This document shows, piece by piece, positions 1-10,556 of a stretch of 64,000 bases of DNA. Source of the stretch: Avena insularis. Its lineage: Eukaryota > Streptophyta > Magnoliopsida > Poales > Poaceae. The notes under the pieces were generated by a model, which saw only the letters and a program-made list of their open reading frames with translations, ran no database searches and was not told where the DNA came from. The position numbers and the translations under genes are program-made. Numbering within the stretch: the first letter of the stretch is position 1; every line of letters starts with the position of its first letter. The DNA lies in assembly GCA_023614405.1 (NCBI GenBank), contig CM042685.1, forward strand, positions 85,984,684 to 86,048,683. Reading direction: 5' to 3'.

Positions 1-1835
1 CTCGACAACTGAAACAACATGAGTAGAATTACCCAACCCATGACCTCGAGCTCGCAACCGTAGTTCTAGCCCTGAAGACATGGAGGCATTACCTGATGGG
101 AAACCGTTGTGAGATTTATTCGGATCACAAGAGTCTGAAGTATATATTCACTCAGAAGGAGCTGAATATGAGAAAGAGAAGATGGATTGAGTTAATCAAA
201 GATTACGATCTGGACATTCACTATCACCCTGGTAAAGCCAACGTGGTAGTAGATGCCCTTAGCAGATTGTCGTGCCGCTTGAACTCCATGATTTTAAAGG
301 AGCAACCAAGCTTGCACAAAGAGATGGAATATTTCCGAATGGAATTAGTGAGTGAAGGATTTTTTCCTAGCATAGTACTTCAACCCACTTTGATCAGCCA
401 GATCAAAGAGGCGCACAATGGAAATGCTATTATCGACGGAATCGAGCATCGTATCGGTAGAGGCAAAGTACCCGTATTCACCGAAGACGAAGATGGAGTT
501 CTATGGTACAAAGGAAGCCTTTATGTACCAGCAGATTCTAAGTTGAAAGAAGTTATTCTGAAGGAAGCTCATGATACTCTTTATTCTATCCAACCTGGAG
601 GAACTAAGATGTATCAAGATTTGAAAGAGCAATTTTGGTGGCATAAGATGAAGAGAGAAATCGGAAGCTATATCGCCAAGTGTGATAAATGTCAGAGAGT
701 CAAGGCGGGACATCAAAGACCCGCTGGATTGTTGCAACCATTGCAGATTCCGGAATGGAAATGGGATGCCGTTGGAATGGACTTTATCACCGGATTGCCT
801 ACTTCTAGTAGGGGAAATGACTCTATCTGGGTCATAGTGGACAAATTGTCCAAAGTCGCCCATTTCTTACCCGTCAAGACCACATATCAGAGTTCGAAGC
901 TAGCGGAGTTATACATTGCTAGAGTCATCAGTTTGCATGGAGTCCCCAAGAACATTGTATCGGATCGAGGAACTCAGGTTACCTCGAGATTCTGGAAGAA
1001 AGTCCAAGAAGGTTTAGGAACCCACCTAGATTTCAGCACCGCGTATCACCCTCAGACCGATGGAAAAACGGAGCGAGTAAATCAAATACTGGAAGATATG
1101 CTGAGAGCACGTGTGTTAGAGTATGGATCTAAGTGGGAAGACTGTCTGCCATTTGCAGAATTTTCGTACAACAACAGTTATCAAGCCAGTTTGCAAATGT
1201 CCCCATTTGAATTCATGAATGGAAGAAAGTGCCGCACCCCTTTGAATTGGTCGGAAGTAGGAGAGAGTCAGATTTTCAGACCCGATATCCTACGAGAAGC
1301 AGAAGAGAAGGTTCATAAGATTCGTGAGCACCTCAAGACAGCCCAGTCCAGACAGAAGAGTTACACCGACAAGAGACGTCGAGACCTCTCCTTCAACATA
1401 GGAGATTTTGTGTATCTGAAAGTGTCGCCATTGAAGGGAATGCAGCGTTTCCAGCTGAAAGGAAAGTTAGACCCCAGATATATCGGACCCTCCAAGATTC
1501 TGAACCGTCGAGGAGAAGTATCATATCAATTGGAACTACTCGAAGAGATGTCAGCCGTGCACAATGTGTTCCATATCTCATTACTTCGCAAGTGCCTCGA
1601 AGTCCCGGAGAAGACTGAAGTGTTCAAGAATATTGATCACCGGACCATAGAAATCAACGATGACCTAACCTATCCTGAAGTACCCATACGTATTTTGGAA
1701 GAAGCTTTCAGAACTACTAGAACCTGAAGTATGAAGTTTCTCATGATTCAGTGGAGCAACCACACCGAAGAGGAAGCTACCTGGGAGCGCGAAGATCACA
1801 TCAGGATAGAGTTTCCCGATCTCTTCAAATCTTAG
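1..1835 (+). pseudogene. Ty3 chromovirus pol, 3' part (RNase H, integrase, chromodomain)
   Basis: C-terminal half of a Tekay-like Ty3 polyprotein, cut by the window start. In order: end of RNase H (the [14 protein letters not shown] stretch lies near 224-266); an integrase zinc-binding region with the C..C pair in KCDKCQR; the integrase core with D in GMDFITG, D in VSDRGTQ and E in TDGKTERVN; a GPY/F-like region (YIGPSKIL); and a short chromodomain (QWSNH, EEATWERED) ending at TAG 1833-1835. Integrase inserts element cDNA into chromatin, and the chromodomain is thought to guide it to heterochromatin. The frame is open from 27 to 1724 but broken by TAG at 24-26 and TGA at 1725-1727, which cuts off the chromodomain. 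Both stops fit C-to-T changes. The polypurine tract and 3' LTR follow directly. Confidence 0.93.
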
Positions 1836-1858
1836 GTAATATTTTTTCGTCCTTTTTC

Positions 1859-1894
1859 AAATCTCGGGACGAGATTTTGTTTAAGGGGGGAAGG
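1859..1894 (+). other. Pre-PPT hairpin and polypurine tract, family A
   Basis: Positions 1859-1877 read AAATCTCGGGACGAGATTT, a perfect 8-bp stem with a GGA loop. Five bases later comes the purine run AAGGGGGGAAGG (1883-1894), the primer site for plus-strand DNA synthesis. The LTR starts 2 bases further on with TGTAACATCCC. Confidence 0.85.
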
Positions 1895-1896
1895 TT

Positions 1897-4800
1897 TGTA
1901 ACATCCCAAAAATATTAAACTAGAATCATCAAACTCTAATCACCAAATTTAGGGTTAACAAAAACTTTTCCAATTAAAATATGAAAGCATTCATATGAGT
2001 ATGTATTACAATTTGGATTCTTTTGAATTGCCATGGTTCTGTGTTTCTTTGCTTGTAAAATTATTCTTAGGAGAAATAAACATCATCTAAACAATCCCAA
2101 AACTTTTCCCAAAGACAAACAAGTCAAAACAAACAAATTAAGTGAATGGTCACTTTGGCCAATTTAACTCCCATGCCTACTTTGGCTATCTCTAACTTTC
2201 AGAACTTAACAGAAACATATATAGATCTTTGCACCCCTTGATAGTACTCATAACAAGGTACCAAGGCCCACTTTGTGATCATGCAAAAACATTTGAATGC
2301 ATAGTTTGAATGATAGTTTAAAATTGAATCTATTTCATATGGGAAGATCCCACTATTTCAAAAACCACTCAAACAAGCTCAATTTTCAAAACCCAAGCAT
2401 CCACAGAATCCTCAACACATGCCTAGCACACCGACCAAAAATATTTTCAAAATTCAAAACTTAAGTTCATGCGGCCATTTCATCAAACATGTTGCAAATT
2501 CAAATCAACAAAATCACAAACACTATTTTCAACAGTGTTTTGAGCCAACCTTATTCCCTCTCTGGTTACACTAGCTTCAGTAGATCATCTAGAAACCTTA
2601 ACTAAGCTCTAGCACCACTCTAAGATCACCAATGTCATCAATGGTTAACAGGCCGAGAGCACCCATGTCACCCTAGTGTGGACATCAAGCTAGGAGAAGA
2701 ACTAGCCATGCCAACCTTGTCTAGCATGCAGCCCATGCCGCACCGCCCCCTCTCGACCAGCCCTAGATCGAAGACAATGACCAGAACCGCCAGGAACACC
2801 GCGCCCGTGCCGCTATCGACCATGCCGTGCCACAACCCTAAAACCCGACCACCTCACCACCTCGAGCCCTGCACCCAAAGCATGCACCCCAAGCCACCAG
2901 ACATGATCGTTTCACCGCCTGTACCCCGTAGCCACCGCTTGCCGTAGAGTTCGCCGCCTCTGCCTCGTAGAGCATCACGCGTTCCCTACCGTTTGCCACC
3001 GGCCCTACACGCGCATTTAAACCTTAGAGCATCGCCATGAGACCGCCTGTCGATCGCCAACCTCGGCCATGCCTCTAGCCGCCCGTATCCGTGTCGCCAC
3101 CGTCGTCTGTCCATCCCTCTCTGCCTCGCCGTCGAACCTATAATAGGAGACGACCCCCGCTTGATTTCTTCACACCATCTCACTCCCCTCACCTCGCTGA
3201 TCGTTACACCCCTTAGCCGGAGCAAGGCGAGCAGTGCATCGTTGGAATTTGGCCGGAGCTGGCCGCTGTAGAGGAGAAGAGGAGCCGTTGATTTCGACCA
3301 CCCCCGAAGCTACCGCGACCACCCCTGAGTTCGCCGTCGTCGACTTCATTATTTTCCCTCCTCGCTGTCATCACTGGAGCCCCGGTATGCCCCCTATGCA
3401 CCCCCACTGAGCCGCTAGGGTTCAACCTCGCCGGTGACTTGTTCATCGTCGACGATGACCCTCAGCCGTCGATCTTCATTCTAATCCAATGCACCACATC
3501 GCCCCGTACCGATTCGCGTTTAAAGAGCCAACGATGAGCCCCCACATCGATTTAAGCCCGTCTTTGGAGTGACAACTGGCCCATTAACTTTTCCCGCGCA
3601 ACCCACTCGTTTGAATTTAGCTTTTTCTTTTTAAGTTCAAACATAGTTCTGTACCTAGTTTCAAAAATCAACCCATCTCGATTCAGTGAACCAAATTGCA
3701 TGAAACCAATTTTGTTAGAAAGGTATGGAAATGCTTAATCCAAGCCCGTTGGATTCAAATCATTTGGATCTATAGATCAACCTTGGTAAAAATAACAAGG
3801 CAGAAGCTTTTCTTGTAATATTAGTGATGATACTAGATCATCTATAATGCACCATTGTGTGATGATTGAAAGTAGTTAAGATTGTTTGGTGATTGTGTAC
3901 CTCGTATTTATTCATAGACGCTAGTACTGACCAAGGATACAAGGAGGAAGGAGGATACTACGAAGAATAAGCCGAGGAGAACTTCAACCATTGCTCTGCA
4001 CAAGGCAAGCTGACACTTGCTAGATACTCTACTTGAGCCAGCTTATACTGATACAGATGCAAGCCTTACTAATCCAGTTGACCTATGCAAGCTAATACTT
4101 GCTTGTTACCATGCCAACTATATGCCTTAAAGCATGTGTGATCATTACTCACTTGATAACCCAATCCTAGTTTTACTTACAAGCTTTCTACCTTATTTCT
4201 TTATCAAAGCTATTACTTAGAGCTTACTTAAGTGATTTGTAGATTTTAGGAAGATAATTGAAGGTTGCATAAAGAGCATTAAATTTGGCCTAAGGTAGAT
4301 AATCTTGATGTCACCCTAAGGCATGGGATTGAAATTAGTTAAACTCCACTTGTTTACCACCCCTCATTAGCAATCACCCCCCACTTGTAGATTCTAGTGC
4401 TAAGCTTAAAACTTGATCAACTTTAGATGGGAATACTTGGTGGAAAATGGTTATGAAAAACCTTGGAATGATGGATCATTCTACTGAAATGTTTTGACAT
4501 GTGTTTCCGAACACCAGATGATTTTGATGATGAAAATGTTGAGGCATGAGCCTTAGCCCTTTATAAAACTGATGGTTGTCTAGATGTGATACCATTCCAA
4601 TTTTACCGTACAACCACAATACCCGAAAATTGGGTAGGGCTTGACTGGAAACTTATATACCTTAGTATGGGTTCCCTCACGGCCAAGGTCTGAGCTGAGG
4701 CTATCTTGTGAAGATTGTCCACCTGTGCAGTACCCAAGATGACAGATGGTCATGGTTGGGAGGCCAAACTCACAGGAGAGGTGCTTATACTAAGGCGTGT

Positions 4801-5537
4801 AATTGAAAGGTTAGGATTGATTATTCGCATACTAAGTATGGCGAATTCAGGATTTGTTCCTGATTGATGTATCGAATGCTGTGGTGAAAGTGTACAATCT
4901 CTGCAGAGTGTCAAACTATTCGAATAGTCGCGTCCGCGGTTATGGACAGTTGGAGTGGCCATATTGTTCTCCCGTCAGAGGTTTTCAAAATGACTTATGA
5001 AATGAAATGAGATTTTGTCTTGACCACAACATAGTTGTGATATGAAATTCAAGTTCCCACTTAGGTGTTATAAAACTTTAACTAGCTTTTTGCTAAACAA
5101 CCATAGAGCTTAGTGTCCTACTACAAAAAACCCCTTCACTTGTTAGTATTAGTTTGCGAGTACTTAAAGAGTACTCATGGCTTTGTCCCTGGCTATTCCC
5201 GTGGCCAGACTATGAAGAGGAGTACCAGGACGAAGGACCCCAGGAAGGTTACGACAACTAAGATCATCTCCCATGGTCAGCATTGCCTGTGACCCCGAAG
5301 ATGGAGCTCCGCCTACGCTACCATTATTATTACGTATTCCGCTGCTTGAGTTGTATTAAGAACTGGATCATGAGATCCTTATTTGTGTAAGACCTTATGT
5401 ATGGTTTGAAATGGATGATGTACTGTGGTATCCAATTCTGTTATGTCTCACAAAAATGGTAATCCTAGGATTACGATGTATGGCATAACATGCATTTGGG
5501 ATTAAAAATAGGGATTGCGATGTACTGTGGTATCCAA
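1897..5537 (+). repeat. 3' LTR of the family A chromovirus
   Basis: Starts TGTAACATCCC directly after the polypurine tract. It is AT-rich at first, then GC-rich (about 2700-3500, presumably the promoter and transcript start region), then AT-rich again. The 3' end is not clean: the expected CA terminus is missing and sequence related to family B begins near 5538. A 24-bp stretch (GATGTACTGTGGTATCCAAT and four more bases) occurs at 5414-5437 and again at 5519-5542 with one change, so the junction may have formed by recombination. The right edge is uncertain by about 50 bp. Short ORFs in the GC-rich part look spurious. Confidence 0.75.
4892..4951 (+). promoter_or_regulatory. Three-hairpin LTR block, family A copy
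   Basis: H1 is CTCTGCAGAG at 4899-4908. H2 is the perfect palindrome ACTATTCGAATAGT at 4915-4928. H3 is GTCC, an 8-base loop GCGGTTAT, then GGAC at 4932-4947. The same order and spacing recur in the family B, D and TR-GAG LTRs with paired base changes. Function unknown; a transcribed leader structure is my inference. Confidence 0.6.
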
Positions 5538-6342
5538 TTTTGCAAAAGCTATCTTTGTTTGCAAAACAATAGGGAGGAGTAGAAGATCGACAAATCAGAA
5601 TATTTAAAAAGGGACAAGAGAGCGGTATCTCTAGCTTTGATCATCTTTAATATCCACCGAATCATCATCAGCTGAACCTAGAATGTAGGATCACACCCTC
5701 GGTCCCTGAGGAACCATCCTTAAGCACACTTTACTTGCCATGTTTTATAATTAGGTTATTCTACTCTCTGAGCCCATGTTCATTTCCAAGTCATCCATAA
5801 CCGTGGACACGACTTTTCGAAAAGATTTAACACTAAAGGGGTGTACAACTTTACCCACCGGGGCGAAAGAGAGGAGCTTGTGCTAGAGGAAGACGATGAG
5901 GGGAGAGAGTGAAGCGGTACTAGGCCCGGGTGGGATGCTAGTAGGACGGCTGCTACGCGCTGGGCGGCAGGTAGCAAGGAGAAGCGCTGGGCAAGCTTAG
6001 TTAGGGTTAGAAACATGTCTTTCTTCCAAAAATCCTTTTCTGTTTCTGTTTTCTCTTTTGTATTTGAATTTCCAAACTGTTTTCTACACTTTAGAAAATA
6101 CCAAAGGTTTATAAAATTTTGGAAAACACTTAGGGGCCCTTCCATACTATTTGGGCTCCACATATTTTTTATTTCAAAATTCAAAACCATATTGAATACA
6201 TTTCAAATAGAGAGGAGATGATTAGGGTTTAGGGTTTTGTTTGTATATTCTTCTTGGTTGCATTTTTATTTAGCAATTTAGATGATGCTTATGAATGCAC
6301 AAACAAACCCTAATTACTCTTACTAGAACAAGGGGTTCTACA
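5538..6342 (-). repeat. Internally deleted family B 3' LTR
   Basis: Matches the solo LTR at 21253-24566 in the same orientation. 5538-5870 parallels about 21700-22020 and 6060-6342 parallels about 24290-24566; roughly 2 kb between them is missing. On the minus strand the LTR starts TGTAGAACCCC at 6342, right after a polypurine tract, so it is a 3' LTR. It contains a partly decayed copy of the three-hairpin block at 5789-5846: H3 5793-5808, perfect H2 CTTTTCGAAAAG at 5813-5824, H1 degenerate. Confidence 0.75.
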
Positions 6343-6349
6343 AATCTAT

Positions 6350-6379
6350 CCCCCTTAAAAGAATATCGTCCCGAGATTC
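6350..6379 (-). other. Pre-PPT hairpin and polypurine tract, family B
   Basis: On the minus strand GAATCTCG, loop GGA, CGATATTC (6361-6379) forms the same hairpin as in family A. The outer pair is G-C instead of A-T and there is one mismatch. A purine run AAGGGGG follows, then the LTR start at 6342. Confidence 0.75.
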
Positions 6380-8195
6380 CTAGGGTAGGAAGATAGAAGG
6401 AATAGGGTTACACTAATCTTCTCGAAGAGGTTGATCCATGCCACCATGTTTGAATGAATGAAGTGCTTCATGTTCTTCGAGGTTACTTCTCACACTAAAT
6501 AAAAGAGGAAAATACACAAAACCACAAACTGAGTATCTCATGGCCAACTCATGGATAGATGTTTCATAAACATCTCTAGATCCAACAAACATGAAACACG
6601 TCAAGGTAAAGTAGGGAACAAAAGGAGAAGGTTTCAAATTGACAGATAACTGGTCTTCAAAAGGATTGAGACCATGGAACTTGTAGAAGAGTTTTGACTT
6701 ATGAGGGTAGGAGACTTCCAATAGAATGAATATGACCACTTACTTCGAGAGGTGAACCTATACTAAATAACTTAAGTAGAGGTTTCACGGTTATAGTGAT
6801 ATGGATTAACAAAACCAAGTTGTTGAACTACTTTCCACATATAAGGGACATTCTTTGGTTAAACAAAGGCCAAGATAGAAGGTTGTGTTGCTGGAGAGGA
6901 CTCATAAGAGTCACAAGGAACATGTAATAATAGCAACTACTCATTACCAAAATCATAGTCGCTCTTCAAACACGATAAAGAAAATGAAGGAAACTCTTTA
7001 TTCATCCAGGTTTATCAAATTCCTTGCCAAAGAACATGATATCACTTTACACCACCAAATGAATAGGTATCAAGATTCCTAAAGACACGAGAAAAATAAA
7101 CATTTGTCTTAGACTTCTATTACTTGGCACAACAAAACGCTTTCCAACATAAAAGGGTCTGGAGGATCGACCGAGAGACATTTAACAACTCTACTTTAAA
7201 TGTTCTCCTTGATGTTTGAAACACAAATATTATGCTACTAACAAGCATTCAATTAGTCATCAGTTAAAGGTCGGACTTCGGATACAAAGGAAACCAGAAG
7301 AACAACTCCTATATCAACTCATAGAAGAAGCCTCATGAATAGTGATTGTTATTTCTACATCAAGATGTTATGACAATAGGTCTTCCGGCTAATTGTGTCA
7401 ACAACTACATCAATCTTGCCAGATTTACAAAGAGACCTATGTCAACCCTTGAAGAACACCAACCATCATATATGATTGAGATTCAGATACGGTTAGGTGG
7501 AAAGATACTTCAGACTCAACATGTCCGAATAGAAATTTTGCAACATTTACCATAGAGGTAAAGTTACTAGATTCTCACGACATGGACTACAATTTCAAGC
7601 TCCAAAAGTTTGAGCTATATTGCAAAACTCATGTATTAGCAAGTTATTAGAAGTAAGTTGCACCTACATGAATTATTTGCAACGAAATACAAATGTATCC
7701 TTGTTGGGGAACATTTAGGACGATTTTGAAGTTTTTAGAACTTCTCTTCTTCCATGACAGTCAGTTAGTTGCTTAGGATACTTGGAGCATCTTCTCGAGA
7801 TGTGATGGTATCAACCTACCATATCAATAATTCTTTGCACATGCTTGACTAACTTCGAATGATTCCTAAGGATACAAAGATACCTCTACTCGAACCCACG
7901 GCGAAATCTTTCAACAGTTGCACGTGAAGCAGACAAGGTTACTTCTAACATCCAGAACACATAGTTCAAGATAACACGAGGATGGTTATCAAAAGTTTCC
8001 AAAATTAATGTCAAATGTTCCATATGGATCTAGTCTCTCAAAATGAATATAAGGATGTCATCGATGGTCTCAATAACAAACTTATCAAGATACTCCAAGA
8101 AGATTGTATGAACGAAGGATAAATATTGATCAAACTAGAGGACATGAGATGTACTCAAGTGAGACATCATGAGTAGATACACCATCAGGATAGAC
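6380..8195 (-). pseudogene. Heavily decayed chromovirus pol of family B
   Basis: No long ORF survives, but minus-strand translation recovers Ty3 landmarks in order. A reverse transcriptase core reading EYLDKFVIETIDDILIF (around 8050-8120) carries the paired aspartates of the active site. A stretch KIDVVVDTISRK (around 7370-7420) matches the end of RNase H. Weak integrase-like text follows toward 6400. The 5' part of pol, protease and gag are absent, because family C LTR sequence begins at 8196. Multiple stops and frameshifts make it non-functional. By eye this is much older than the family A pol. Confidence 0.7.
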
Positions 8196-10556
8196 TTTAA
8201 CATCCCAATTTCAGCAACCCTGATTTATTATCAAAATGCAAAAATCAAGGGGAACAAAAAAATCTTGCTAAGTGTTACATTGTTTCTTACTTGTTGCTTA
8301 TGTGCATGCAACTAATTGTGAATTAGATGCACTGTTCAAAAAATCATCCGATATGCCGATTTATCATCTGATTTATCGCTTATCACTGGGTGACCGATAA
8401 GCCGATAAATCAATTTATCACCTGATAAATCAATTTATCGCCCGATAAATCGGCCAATGCACCCAAAAATCACTAATTTTAGGTTGAATGAGAAGTTAAC
8501 GATAAAAGATATCCTCAACATTGATTAGATGATATACTCCTCACCTCAACATCAGTTGCCCAAAAACTATTTTACAAAGGCTCATCTTTCATACTCTCAA
8601 ATGTTCTAGCATTTCAAACTTGAGCCAAGATGACTTTGAGACAACAAACTATTTCACTAGTTTCTATTTAGCAAAAACTATGGAGTCCTATATACGATCT
8701 CATTATGCTTTCAAGACAGAACTTTCAACTACTCTCGTCCCTAGGTTTTCCAAAACCTTTCCTAAAACCTTTTTACTCCAATCTTGGTAGAAATACTAAG
8801 AGGTCCTTATCTTACTTCAAAAGCCAACCTCTTTAAAATACCCATGCCTACCTCAATCTAGGATTTATGGTAACCTAGGTAGTATCTAATTATTTAGCAA
8901 GACAAATTGCCTTGATCTGCTGTCTGATGAATCAACTTGATCTGCTGATTTCCTTGTTTACTTAGGAACTAGAGAGAGCTAATCCAGTATCTCATCCTCT
9001 AGGATCTAACCAGTAGCGGAGATCCCCAATCCCAAATCAAGCCCCCTAAGATGGATCTATCCTAAGTCACTCAAGTGACCCTCTAGTCTACTTTGCCAAG
9101 ATCAATCCTGAGCTAATCCTTCATTTTAGCATCCAACTCATCAAGGACCAAATACAAGCATGGATCCCCTCTACTAAACCTATACTTCCATATAAACCAC
9201 TTGATGATGAGGATGGACCATTGCTTTCTCTCCAAATCTTCCCCACCCTCATAATTATCCAAAAACACTAATCTGCCAAATTTGGCCAAGTCTAGAATCC
9301 TTAACTAGATTCAATCTTTGGAACTTCACCTACCCCAATATATGTTCATTATTGAAAATGTATTAGAACCATCTTGTAGTACATCATTAGTACTACCAAA
9401 GCCCATATTTCCCTTGGATAAACTCTTCTTGGACCCACTCATCCTTGATGGTTTTGTAGTCAAGATACTAATGTTTTCTGCAAATCTTATCATCTTGCCT
9501 ACTTTGGCAGACACTCACATCTATATATTATCTTATTTGTACCAAATATTTTCATGGTTATGATCTAGTAACCATAGTCTAGCAATCCACCCTTCACATG
9601 TTTTCATTAGATCTTTGTGCTTCTTAAACCCACCTGGTTTATGAGGCATCATGACACATCTGCCATGGCAACCTTATTTTTAACTAAGTTTGCCATCACT
9701 TCTAGATCATATCAAATGCAACCAAGCCCAACCCTTACTGCCATGATCATCTATATACCTTGGTATATCCATCCATATATCCCTTATACCAAGGTGAGCT
9801 CTGAGCTCACTAATCCAACCTTGTTTAGGTGGGATAAAAATATTAACACCCTAGATCCTCTAATACTTGTCTTCTTCCAAGATTGGTTATGATAAATAAT
9901 TCAGGTTGACATCATCCCCCTTGGATATAAACATTTTCCCAATAATTATTGGAAACGTAAAACTATTTAATTCCCTTCCTTTACAATATCTTGAAAACCT
10001 TCTCTATAAAGGCAAGTTTGTGTTTCTTCAAACTACTTTGCCAACTCACGGAAAATTTCATGCCTATATATCATATCCTATCTTCCCATCTCTAAAATAA
10101 ATATTTTTGAGATGCTTTATTATTTATTTTTGCCCTTTTTCTTAAATTGCAGAAACAAGAAATAATAACTTAAAAATCTTTTATTTCCAGATAAATACCA
10201 AGAAAATTCCCCAAGGTGTGGTATGGTATTTAGGACCATCTCACATAAAAACCAACCTTGCCCAATATAAAAATATAACATTAGCTCCTATAAATCATTT
10301 CTTCAATTTTTAAATAAATGAGATTATATGGACTTAGAGTCTTTGGAAAAATCTCAAATAAATCCCAAAGAAATAATTTGACCATAGAAACACACCAGTA
10401 CCATTTATCCAACTTGACCAATATAAATTATTCAAATTATCTCACAATCCCCATTTTATCAAGTTTGAAAAATCAATCAAACACTAATATAAAACCCACA
10501 CAAACCATCACAAGGCTTGGTCCAGTGATGTCTATGCAATTCTATTCATGTAGACA
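8196..10556 (+). repeat. Family C LTR, copy A (3' truncated)
   Basis: Begins TTTAACATCCCAATTTCAGC, matching copy C at 62316 (TGTAACATCCCAATTTCAGC) except that the terminal TG is TT. It stays similar to copies B and C through blocks such as CTTGTAGTACATCA and GAGATGCTTTATTATT. It stops abruptly at about 10556 where family F begins; no CA terminus is seen. No coding capacity. A MITE is inserted at 8330-8523. Confidence 0.75.
8330..8523. mobile_element. hAT-like MITE (194 bp)
   Basis: Flanked by a perfect 8-bp target duplication ATTAGATG (8322-8329 and 8524-8531). The termini are imperfect inverted repeats: CACTGTTCAAAAAATC at the left, and CAATGTTGAGGATATC as the complement of the right end, sharing 11 of 16 bases. 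An 8-bp duplication and CA.TG ends are typical of hAT transposons. The paralogous LTR copy C near 62430 lacks the insert and has a single, diverged target. Inside are about 2.5 tandem copies of a 20-bp unit, GATAAATCAATTTATC plus four bases (8404-8453). No ORF. Confidence 0.8.

Noticed and set aside
2678..3446. Short ORFs in the GC-rich part of family A LTR
   Set aside because: Composition effect; no domain and no counterpart in the other LTR families.
8191..10555. TAGAC at 8191-8195 and 10551-10555 as a target duplication of family C copy A
   Set aside because: The sequence would end in CATG, not CA, and copy B shows that this LTR continues well beyond this point. The match is probably chance.
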